Below, one piece after another: positions 6,865 to 12,452 of a DNA stretch of 14,680 bases. Source of the DNA: JBHJOF01 sp050330055 (GTDB taxonomy: Bacteria > Pseudomonadota > Alphaproteobacteria > Kiloniellales > JAKSDN01). The notes beneath the pieces are model-generated. The model did no database searches. It was not told where the DNA came from and saw only the letters and a list, made by a program, of their open reading frames with translations. The first letter of the stretch is position 1; each line of letters opens with the position of its first letter. The DNA lies in contig JBHJOF010000166.1 of NCBI GenBank assembly GCA_050330055.1, positions 1 through 14,680 on the forward strand, written 5' to 3'. A program made the translations under genes and the position numbers.

Positions 6865-7587
6865 ATGGGCGTGCAGACCAGCACGGATAAGTCGCTCTCC
6901 AACATCGGCATCCTCGCCGATCTGGACGACGCCGAGCGGACGCGCCTGGCGCAGCGCTGCGCCTGGCGGCGCTACAAGACCAACCAGATGGTGTTCGACC
7001 GCGGCAGCGAGGGCCGCGAGGTCTATTTCGTGGTCGAGGGCGCGGTCAACATCGTGAACTTCTCGGCCTCGGGGCGCGAGGTCACCTTCGCCACCGCCGC
7101 GGCCGGCCAGACCTTCGGCGAGCTTGCGGTGATCGACAGCCTGCCGCGCTCGGCCAGTGTCTTCGCGCGCGAGGCGACCCTGCTGGCCAGCCTGCCGGCC
7201 AGCGTCTTCCTCGACCTGCTGAAGAGCCGGGCCGAGGTCACCTTCAAGGTGCTGCAGCGCCTGGCCCAGATCGTGCGCAGCGGCGACGACCGCATCATGG
7301 AGCTCAGCACGCTCGCCGCCACCCACCGCGTCTATGCCGAGCTGCTGCGCATGGCGCAGCCCGACGCCGCGGTGCCGGGCCTCTGGGTGGTGCGGCCGCT
7401 GCCCCCCTTGCGCGAGATCGCCAGCCGGGTCAGCACCACGCGCGAGACCGTGGTGCGCTCCTTGAGCCAGCTCTATCCGAACGGCCTGCTGCGCCGCAAG
7501 GGCCGCAACCTCTACCTGATGGACCGCGCCGCCCTCGAGCAGATCACCCACGCCATCCAGAGCCAGGGCGGCGGCCGGGCGCATTAG
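6865..7587 (+). CDS. CRP/FNR-family transcription regulator
   Basis: Encodes 240 aa. An N-terminal cyclic-nucleotide-binding-type beta roll (about 15-125) carries FGELAVIDSLPRSASVF, in which E86, R95 and S96 match the residues that contact cAMP in CRP. A long dimer helix (about 126-160) and a CRP-type winged helix-turn-helix follow (LREIASRVSTTRETVVRSLS at about 182-201). The only cysteine is C32, so it is not an iron-sulphur FNR. The binding pocket suggests cAMP or another small ligand, but many family members are degenerate, so the effector is uncertain. It lies 54 bp behind pntB on the same strand, and cotranscription with the pnt genes is plausible. A G-rich run about 11 nt upstream is the only ribosome-site candidate. 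Its TAG overlaps the stop of the convergent GFA-type gene. Confidence 0.9.
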   Translation: MGVQTSTDKSLSNIGILADLDDAERTRLAQRCAWRRYKTNQMVFDRGSEGREVYFVVEGAVNIVNFSASGREVTFATAAAGQTFGELAVIDSLPRSASVFAREATLLASLPASVFLDLLKSRAEVTFKVLQRLAQIVRSGDDRIMELSTLAATHRVYAELLRMAQPDAAVPGLWVVRPLPPLREIASRVSTTRETVVRSLSQLYPNGLLRRKGRNLYLMDRAALEQITHAIQSQGGGRAH

Positions 7588-8018
7588 GCGTCCGGCACCG
7601 GAATGCCGTGGTCGCCGCCCTCAATGTGCGGCGCGTCCTGCGGCACCTCGTAGTAGTCGCCGGCGTCCTCGACGAAGATGTGCACGGCCGTTGTAAGCCC
7701 CGTCGGCTGGTCGAGCGTGCCGGCCATGATGCTGGTGTTGGGATTGCCCTCGCTCTGCCAGAAGAGGCTCGAGCCGCAGCGCTGGCAGAAGCCGCGGCGC
7801 GCGCCGGGCGACGAGCGGTACCAGGCGAGATCGTCGGGGCCGGTGATTTCCAGATGCTCGCGCCGGCAGGCCGTGGCGGCAACGAAGTGGCCGCTGCTGC
7901 GCCGGCACTGGCTGCAGTGGCAGGCCACCACCGGGCGCAGCGGTCCTCGCACCAGGTAGCGCACCGCGCCGCAGAGGCAGCCGCCGCCGTGACTCGCCCG
8001 CGCTTGCTGATTGCTCAT
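7584..8018 (-). CDS. GFA/CENP-V-domain zinc protein (glutathione-dependent formaldehyde-activating enzyme-like)
   Basis: Encodes 144 aa. The cysteine pattern is that of the GFA family: C14 and C16 (GGGCLCGAVRY), C33, C35 and C38 (CHCSQCRRSSG), and C78 and C81 (FCQRCGSSLFW). In the family these hold one structural and one labile or catalytic zinc. The founding member adds formaldehyde to glutathione, but most members, including this one, have no proven substrate. I chose the ATG at 8018, which gives a standard N-terminus (MSNQQARASH) after an AGGGTGA about 5-12 nt upstream. The open frame extends 64 codons further, but that stretch has no family similarity. It is transcribed convergently to the CRP-type gene and divergently from the EamA exporter. 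Confidence 0.9.
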   Translation of the reverse strand: MSNQQARASHGGGCLCGAVRYLVRGPLRPVVACHCSQCRRSSGHFVAATACRREHLEITGPDDLAWYRSSPGARRGFCQRCGSSLFWQSEGNPNTSIMAGTLDQPTGLTTAVHIFVEDAGDYYEVPQDAPHIEGGDHGIPVPDA

Positions 8019-8204
8019 CCGCTCACCCTTCGCGCTGACGCCAATGCGTGCGAACCCCATGGTGCTGGCGGGCAGCGTCCCGCACCGTCGCGGGAGCGGC
8101 GTGCTTTGTGGCGATATCGACCTGGTCTTTGCACAAGATGCGGATAGCGCCGCCGCTTCGCCGCGCCTAGTCTCTTGGCCCGAATCGGCCGAGCCAGTCT
8201 CAAG

Positions 8205-8263
8205 CCTCACCCTTCGACAGGCTCAGGGTGAGGTCCTCATGCTGAGCCTGTCGAAGCATGAGG
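8205..8263. repeat. Paired palindromic dispersed repeat upstream of the EamA gene
   Basis: Two adjacent hairpins, each with a 9-bp stem and 11-nt loop: CCTCACCCT/AGGGTGAGG (8205-8213 and 8225-8233) and CCTCATGCT/AGCATGAGG (8235-8243 and 8255-8263). The interiors are reverse complements (TTCGACAGGCTCAG at 8213-8226 and CTGAGCCTGTCGAA at 8242-8255), so one long hairpin can replace the two small ones. Palindromes with this core are widespread between genes in alphaproteobacteria (recollection, not searched). It ends 37 bp before the EamA start and could fall in its leader. Confidence 0.85.
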
Positions 8264-8300
8264 GTAGCGACACCATGTTGCTGTTCGTGGACGCGCAGGC

Positions 8301-9242
8301 ATGACGCCGCGCATGGGCGCCACGGACTGGGGCCTCGTGCTGCTGCTGTCGCTGCTGTGGGGCGGCGCCTTCTTCTGCACCGAACTGGCCTTGGCCGGCC
8401 TGCCGCCGCTGACCGTGGTGCTGGGGCGGGTCGGGTTCGCCGCGCTCACCCTCTGGGCCGTCGGCGTCCTGACCGGCCAGCGCCTGCCCCTGGCGCCGCG
8501 ACTCTGGGGCGCCTTCCTGGTCATGGGCCTGCTCAACAACCTTTTGCCCTTCTCGCTGATCATCAGCGCCCAGGTCCAGATCGAGAGCGGGTTGGCGGCG
8601 ATCCTCAACGCCACCACCCCGCTTTTCTCCGTGCTGCTGGCCGCCTTTCTCACCGCCGACGAGCGTCTGACGGCGGCGCGCCTGGCGGGTGTCCTGCTGG
8701 GCCTGGCCGGCGTCGTGGTGCTGATCGGGCCGGAGGCACTGCGTGGCCTGGGCGCCTCCGGCTGGGCCCAGCTCGCCGTGCTGGGCGCCGCCTGCAGCTA
8801 CGCCTGCGCCGCGATCTTCGGGCGCCGCTTCCGCAGCCTGCCGGCGCTTGCCGTCGCCACCGGCCAGGTGACCTGCTCAAGCCTGCTCGCCTTGCCGCTC
8901 GCCCTGCTGCTGGAGCGGCCCTGGAGCCTGCAGCCGGAGGCGACCGCCTGGCTCGGGCTGCTCGGCCTCGCACTGCCGGGAACGGCGCTCGCCTATCTGA
9001 TCTATTTCCGGGTGCTGGCGACGGCCGGCGCCACCAACCTGATGCTGGTCACCTTCCTGATTCCGATCAGCGCCGTCCTGCTCGGCGCGCTCTTCCTGGG
9101 CGAGCGCCTGCCCTGGCCGACCTTCGCCGGCACGGGCCTGATCTTCCTCGGCCTGGCCGCGATCGACGGTCGCCTGCTCGGCTCGCTCCAGGCCGCGGTG
9201 CGGCAGCGGCGCGCCGCCGGCCGGCCGCAAATGCCCGGTTAA
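8301..9242 (+). CDS. EamA/DMT-superfamily inner-membrane transporter
   Basis: Encodes 313 aa with about ten hydrophobic helices in two repeated EamA halves (about 10-140 and 150-290). Typical features are the first-helix SLLWGGAFFCTELAL, the RVGFAALTLW segment, NATTPLFSVLLAAFLTADERLT closing the first half, and the parallel LIPISAVLLGALFLGERLPW in the second. Family members export amino acids, metabolites or drugs in exchange for protons; the substrate here cannot be read. The ATG at 8301 is used, with a second in-frame ATG four codons later; the ribosome site is weak for both. A short basic tail (QRRRAAGRPQMPG) follows the last helix. The gene stands alone, downstream of a double palindrome. 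Confidence 0.93.
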   Translation: MTPRMGATDWGLVLLLSLLWGGAFFCTELALAGLPPLTVVLGRVGFAALTLWAVGVLTGQRLPLAPRLWGAFLVMGLLNNLLPFSLIISAQVQIESGLAAILNATTPLFSVLLAAFLTADERLTAARLAGVLLGLAGVVVLIGPEALRGLGASGWAQLAVLGAACSYACAAIFGRRFRSLPALAVATGQVTCSSLLALPLALLLERPWSLQPEATAWLGLLGLALPGTALAYLIYFRVLATAGATNLMLVTFLIPISAVLLGALFLGERLPWPTFAGTGLIFLGLAAIDGRLLGSLQAAVRQRRAAGRPQMPG

Positions 9243-9266
9243 CCATATCTCTTAACCCCTGCGCGC

Positions 9267-9296
9267 TTGGAAAGAGGTTAACGAAACCTTTACACT
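9267..9296 (+). promoter_or_regulatory. Promoter with CtrA-like box upstream of the small secreted protein
   Basis: TTGGAA (9267-9272), 18 nt and TACACT (9291-9296) resemble a promoter. Overlapping it, TTAA (9278-9281), seven bases and TTTAC (9289-9293) match the CtrA consensus TTAA-N7-TTAAC with one mismatch. Further GGTTAACC and TTAACC half-sites lie at 9237-9244 and 9252-9257. CtrA is the alphaproteobacterial cell-cycle and motility regulator; binding here is inferred from sequence only. Confidence 0.45.
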
Positions 9297-9336
9297 GGCT
9301 CTCGGCATGACAAGCACCCAGGAAGGGGCCACCGAG

Positions 9337-9735
9337 ATGCGCAAACCTAGCCACCATCTGTCCGCCTTGGCGTTGGCAGCCGGGGTGACGCTCGCCCTGG
9401 CCACGCCCGCTCAGTCCCAATCGGCGGACGAGCCCGTCACGGTCCACCGCGGCGCCGAGGTCAGCAGCGTCAGCCACGGCGTAGAGAGTCCCGTCAGTCA
9501 GGGCTCCCCGGGCGCGGTTCAGGTGAAAGTGGTGCGCGGCCATGGCCCGACGCCTGGCGCCGCGCCGGTCAGCGGCCAGGAAGCGGTCCGCCGCATCCCC
9601 CTGCAGGCAGGCGCCGGCGACGTGGTCTGGCTGCTCGACGCCGACGACGGCCGCCTGATCGCCTGCGAGCTGGTCCACACCGCCGATCTCGGCGTCCGCA
9701 ACATCCGCTGCCGCTCCCGCGACCTGCCGGATTAG
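9337..9735 (+). CDS. Small secreted protein of unknown function
   Basis: Encodes 132 aa. I do not recognise the family. A Sec signal peptide is clear (MRKPSHHLSALALAAGVTLA, then LATPAQSQSA, with cleavage probably near residues 26-30). The mature part of about 100 residues starts with a Ser/Gly/Pro-rich, flexible-looking half (VSSVSHGVESPVSQGSPGAV). It ends in a more ordered segment, GDVVWLLDADDGRLIACELV, followed by NIRCRSRDLPD. Two cysteines (in IACEL and IRCRS) could form a disulphide. The ATG at 9337 is preferred over one ten codons upstream (9307) because GGAAGGGG lies eight bases before it and the signal peptide begins there. It appears monocistronic, with a possible CtrA-controlled promoter. 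Confidence 0.75.
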   Translation: MRKPSHHLSALALAAGVTLALATPAQSQSADEPVTVHRGAEVSSVSHGVESPVSQGSPGAVQVKVVRGHGPTPGAAPVSGQEAVRRIPLQAGAGDVVWLLDADDGRLIACELVHTADLGVRNIRCRSRDLPD

Positions 9736-9790
9736 GCCACGCCCGAGGGCGCGCTGTTGAAGAAGTCTTGGCCAGCGAATCGCCCGTACG

Positions 9791-10247
9791 CCGTCATGGT
9801 CGGCGAAGGCCGACCATCCACGTGTTTGTGTTCGGCGACGTAGCTGCGCTGCATCAGATCAGGGCGTCGGTGATGTCGGCCCAAATCGGGTTGATACGCC
9901 GTATCAGCCGCACCTAAAGAAACACGTGGATGGTCGGCCTTCGCCACTGCTGTCCGGTTTATTTTGTGGGAGCGTGCTGCAAAGCCGTATTGCTTCAGAT
10001 GTTGCGGCTTTTTGGCGCAAGCGAGACATGCTTTTACGTCGCGCTCTATCGGCGCTCCGCGCCAGCCCCCCTCCGGCGCTTCGCGCCGCCTCCCCCGCAA
10101 GGGGGGAGGCAAACAAACTGCCGTCGCGCCTTACTTTTACCTCCCCCCTTGCGGGGGAGGGTTAGGGAGGGGGGCGTCCGCGAAGCGGACAACACGAAGG
10201 CTTTATTGCTTAAACCGGACAGCAGTGGCCTTCGCCGACCATGACGG
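9791..10247. repeat. Nested perfect inverted repeats
   Basis: Three perfect pairs were found by direct comparison. A 21-bp outer pair is 9791-9811 with 10227-10247 (CCGTCATGGTCGGCGAAGGC plus one base, inverted). A 26-bp pair is 9802-9827 with 9920-9945, enclosing 92 bases. A 19-bp pair is 9943-9961 with 10211-10229 (GCCACTGCTGTCCGGTTTA, inverted), enclosing the REPIN-like element. Inside the first arm a 9-bp stem with a GAAG loop forms at 9796-9817. A diverged copy of the third motif recurs at about 10265-10282. This resembles a miniature transposable element or scars of inversion; no transposase or target duplication was seen. Confidence 0.8.
10051..10190. repeat. REPIN-like element, copy 1
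   Basis: Two half-units face each other. The left half has GGCGC-TCC-GCGCC (10051-10063), GGCGC-TTC-GCGCC (10075-10087) and the hairpin GCCTCCCCC/GGGGGAGGC (10088-10096 and 10102-10110). The right half has CCTCCCCC/GGGGGAGG (10140-10147 and 10153-10160), a G-rich linker and GTCCGC-GAA-GCGGAC (10176-10190). A 29-bp spacer separates the halves. A related copy lies in the opposite orientation near 14 kb. Confidence 0.8.
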
Positions 10248-10320
10248 TCGGTGAGAACGAGCCCTAACCGGACAGCCATGGCTCAAGTCCGGGCATGACA
10301 AGCGGGAAGGAATGCCGGTC

Positions 10321-11154
10321 TCAGTGCGGCGACCACTTGGTACGCGGCCTGGGGAGCTCTTCGCCGTCGAGAAAGATCGCCTCGACCTTCTCGTTGTAGA
10401 AGCAGAGGTAGTCCTTGATGCGGCCGACCTCGGGCAGCGGATCGGGATAGAACCAGACCAGGTCCTCGAAAAGCTCGCCGCCGATCTTGACCGCGTGGTA
10501 GCTGGCCGTGCCCTTGTAGGGACAGGACGTGTGGCTCTCCGACGGCAGCAGGCAGTCGGCGCGCACGTCGTCGCGCGGGATGTAGTGGCGGGTCGGGTGG
10601 CCGGTCTCGAAGAGGAAGCGGGCGCGGCTGGTCTCCGCCACCGTCTCGCCGGCGACCACGACCGTGAGCGGCCGGTGCGACTCTAGGATGTCGATCCGCA
10701 CATGGGGGTCGCGGGCATGGACGAAGACCTCCTCGTCCTCCTCGTACCAGTGGTCCATGCGGTCCCAGTAGAAGGCGACGGTGTCGGCGATCTCCGCAAC
10801 CTCGGCATAGGGCGCCGGATAGCCCCAGACCGCATTCTCGGCGCTGCGGCCGCCGGCCGTCACCGTCCAATAGCTGGCCTCGCCCTTGAAGGGGCAGAAG
10901 GTGCTGTGATCGGTCGGCTGCAGCAGGTCGAAGCGCACGTCCTGGCGCGGGAAGTAATAGACGGGCGTGTGCGCGGTCTCGCGCAGCAGCCTGACGGCCG
11001 TCGAGTCGGCGATGGTCTCGCCGCCGAAGACGACGCGCACGCGCTTGGCGCAGGGCTCGAAGTCGATGCGGTAGCCGGGGTGTTTGGCGAAGCCGGGGGC
11101 GGGATGTGGCGCGGCCTTTGGGGCGGCCGTGGGGGCCGGTTGCGCACTGCTCAT
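10321..11154 (-). CDS. Tandem DUF427-domain protein
   Basis: Encodes 277 aa. Two DUF427 domains follow a Pro/Ala-rich N-terminus (1-22). Domain 1 (about 25-140) has FGGETIADSTAVRLLRET, YYFPRQDVRFDLL, FCPFKGEASYWTV and WGYPAPYAEVAEIADTVAFY. Domain 2 (about 155-265) has the matching AGETVAETSRARFLFET, HYIPRDDVRADCL, SCPYKGTASYHAV and WFYPDPLPEVGRIKDYLCFY. The offset is 124 residues. The CP[FY]KG-x-ASY motif is the family hallmark and is kept in both. The family has no settled function, though a nucleotidyltransferase-like label is used in databases; I make no functional claim. The ATG at 11154 is preferred because AGGAGGAA lies 4 bases upstream; the frame stays open 35 codons further without family similarity. 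The gene appears to stand alone. Confidence 0.9.
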   Translation of the reverse strand: MSSAQPAPTAAPKAAPHPAPGFAKHPGYRIDFEPCAKRVRVVFGGETIADSTAVRLLRETAHTPVYYFPRQDVRFDLLQPTDHSTFCPFKGEASYWTVTAGGRSAENAVWGYPAPYAEVAEIADTVAFYWDRMDHWYEEDEEVFVHARDPHVRIDILESHRPLTVVVAGETVAETSRARFLFETGHPTRHYIPRDDVRADCLLPSESHTSCPYKGTASYHAVKIGGELFEDLVWFYPDPLPEVGRIKDYLCFYNEKVEAIFLDGEELPRPRTKWSPH

Positions 11155-11205
11155 CGCTTCCTCCTGCCGTGGGGGACTGGAGTCAATATGGCATGCGATG
11201 CCGCC

Positions 11206-11247
11206 GTGACCAACCGGCCGTGACCAACCGGGCGTGACCAACCGGGG
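11206..11247. repeat. Three tandem copies of a 14-bp repeat
   Basis: GTGACCAACCGG plus two varying bases occurs three times in direct succession (11206-11219, 11220-11233, 11234-11247). It lies 50-95 bp upstream of the DUF427 start, between that gene and the rpsU terminator. It could be an operator array for the minus-strand gene or simple slippage. Confidence 0.85.
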
Positions 11248-11257
11248 GAAGGGGCCC

Positions 11258-11292
11258 AAACACGAACGGCCGCGTACCTTGCGGTCGCGGCC
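11258..11292 (-). terminator. Rho-independent-type terminator of rpsU
   Basis: On the minus strand, GGCCGCGACC pairs with GGT-A-CGCGGCC around a GCAA tetraloop (11292-11268), with one bulged A. GTTCGTGTTT (11267-11258) follows, a moderate T-rich tail. It begins 87 nt after the rpsU stop. It also shields the downstream DUF427 gene on the same strand. Confidence 0.55.
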
Positions 11293-11378
11293 TCTTCAGA
11301 TCTCGATCCAGGAAACGATGGGGTGCGCTTGCGGTCCGGCGTCGCCCAAGGCTCGGGCGCTCGGCCGGGCGGGGCCCT

Positions 11379-11582
11379 TTAGTAGCCTTCGCGCTCCATG
11401 CGCTTGCGCATCAGCTTGCGGTGCCGGCGCACGGCCTCGGCGCGCTCGCGCTTGCGGCGTTGGGACGGCTTCTCGAAGTGGCGGCGCAGCTTCATTTCGC
11501 GGAATATCCCTTCGCGCTGCATCTTCTTCTTCAGGGCGCGGAGGGCCTGATCGACATTGTTGTCGCGGACCTGGACGTGCAC
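11379..11582 (-). CDS. rpsU: 30S ribosomal protein S21
   Basis: Encodes 67 aa of the small-subunit protein S21, which sits near the anti-Shine-Dalgarno region of 16S rRNA. The sequence VRDNNVDQALRALKKKMQRE is the typical alphaproteobacterial N-terminus, followed by GIFREMKLRRHFEKPSQRRK and an Arg/Lys-rich C-terminus. The start is GTG at 11582 (GTG CAC GTC CAG), in line with the common GTG start and MQVLVRDNN-type N-terminus of relatives. AAAGGAG lies about 12 nt upstream, rather far but plausible. It is divergent from the deformylase gene and ends before a hairpin terminator. Confidence 0.96.
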   Translation of the reverse strand: MHVQVRDNNVDQALRALKKKMQREGIFREMKLRRHFEKPSQRRKRERAEAVRRHRKLMRKRMEREGY

Positions 11583-11668
11583 GGGCGGTCAGAACTCCTT
11601 TCCAAATTCACCTATGGCTGGACGCAAAAAACCCTCGGTGCCACGCCTCCCGCAGCACCGACGGGCGC

Positions 11669-11697
11669 CTTGTAGCACAGCCCGGGTGGAATAGGAA
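11669..11697 (-). promoter_or_regulatory. Candidate rpsU promoter
   Basis: On the minus strand, TTCCTA (11697-11692), a 17-nt spacer and TACAAG (11674-11669) are weak -35 and -10 matches about 85 nt upstream of the GTG start. By-eye prediction. Confidence 0.3.
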
Positions 11698-11776
11698 GCC
11701 CGCTCGCCCGCCAGCCGCCCGGCCTGGAAGGGGCCCCGCCAGACCGTCGGTCCGGCTGCCGGGCCCGGAACCTCGC

Positions 11777-11807
11777 TTTACCCCCCGCGATTCGCTGCCC
11801 ATATTAG
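11777..11807 (+). promoter_or_regulatory. Candidate promoter giving a leaderless def transcript
   Basis: TTTACC (11777-11782), 17 nt and CATATT (11800-11805; TATTAG at 11802-11807 is an alternative -10) stand immediately before the ATG at 11813. Transcription would begin at or next to the start codon, and no Shine-Dalgarno sequence is present. Confidence 0.4.
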
Positions 11808-11812
11808 CATTC

Positions 11813-12415
11813 ATGGCTATCCTCAAGATCGCGCGCATGGGCCATCCCGTGCTGGCCAGCCCGGCCCAGCCGGTCGAGGACCCGACCGCGCCCGCCATCC
11901 GGATGCTGGTGGCCGACATGCTGGAGACCATGCAGGACGCCGGCGGCACCGGCCTGGCGGCGCCGCAGGTCCACGTGCCGCTGCGCCTGATGGCCTTCTT
12001 CGTCTCGGGCGCCCGGGCGGCGCGCGAGGACGACCCCACGGGCGAAGCCCGCCCCAGCGACCTGGGCGAGCTTGCGGTGCCGCTCACCGTGCTCTGCAAC
12101 CCGGTGATCGAGCCGCTCGGCGAGGCCACGACCGAGGGCTGGGAGGCCTGCCTCTCGGTGCCCGGCCTGACCGGCCTGGTGCCGCGCTACAGCGCCGTGC
12201 GCTACCGCGGCGTGACGCCCGAGGGCACGGTCATCGAGCGCGAGGCGCGGGGCTTCCACGCCCGGGTGGTGCAGCACGAGGCCGATCACCTCGACGGTAT
12301 CCTCTATCCGCAGCGCATGTGCGATCTCGGCTCCCTGATCTTCACCAGCGAGCTCAAGTACCGCCTGGCGGCCGAAGCGCCTGAGCCCGAGGCGCGCCGG
12401 GCTGCGGCTGACTGA
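11813..12415 (+). CDS. def: Peptide deformylase
   Basis: Encodes 200 aa. The enzyme removes the formyl group from the N-terminal methionine of new proteins. All three motifs are present: GTGLAAPQ (45-52), EACLS (111-115, with Ala where the usual motif has Gly) and HEADHLDG (155-162). C113, H155 and H159 would bind the metal, and E156 is the catalytic base. A segment of about 25 residues rich in Arg, Asp and Glu (66-90) sits after the first motif, longer than in the E. coli enzyme. The frame is open upstream to 11234, but only the ATG at 11813 gives the family N-terminus (MAILKIARMGHPVL). The gene is not next to fmt, so it may be a second deformylase (inference). COQ9 follows 37 bp later. Confidence 0.95.
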   Translation: MAILKIARMGHPVLASPAQPVEDPTAPAIRMLVADMLETMQDAGGTGLAAPQVHVPLRLMAFFVSGARAAREDDPTGEARPSDLGELAVPLTVLCNPVIEPLGEATTEGWEACLSVPGLTGLVPRYSAVRYRGVTPEGTVIEREARGFHARVVQHEADHLDGILYPQRMCDLGSLIFTSELKYRLAAEAPEPEARRAAAD

Positions 12416-12452
12416 GGGCACGGCAGTGGCGACAAAGCGGCGGAGGACCGGC

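Larger units (their letters stand above)
9736..10320. other. Gene-free tract of nested inverted repeats (585 bp)
   Basis: No credible gene was found. Frames open here are set by the repeats and lack ribosome sites or family similarity. The tract holds several perfect inverted repeats and a REPIN-like double hairpin, listed separately. Base composition differs between parts, as in a mosaic assembled by repeated insertion or recombination (inference). Confidence 0.7.

Noticed and set aside
8019..8210. N-terminal extension of the GFA-type protein
   Set aside because: The open frame continues 64 codons upstream, but it carries no similarity, and the ATG at 8018 has a ribosome site and the family N-terminus.
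9239..9256. First pair of TTAA motifs as a CtrA site
   Set aside because: The spacing is nine bases, not seven; only the pair at 9278-9293 has the right spacing.
9732..10112. A 126-codon minus-strand frame in the repeat tract
   Set aside because: It is built from inverted-repeat sequence, lacks a ribosome site and matches no family I know; a decayed fragment cannot be excluded.
10088..10160. GC-rich hairpins as transcription terminators
   Set aside because: No T-run follows either hairpin, and both belong to a dispersed repeat found again near 14 kb.
11234..12415. A 393-codon frame ending in the deformylase
   Set aside because: The first 193 codons have no deformylase similarity and lie antisense across rpsU; the family N-terminus begins at 11813.
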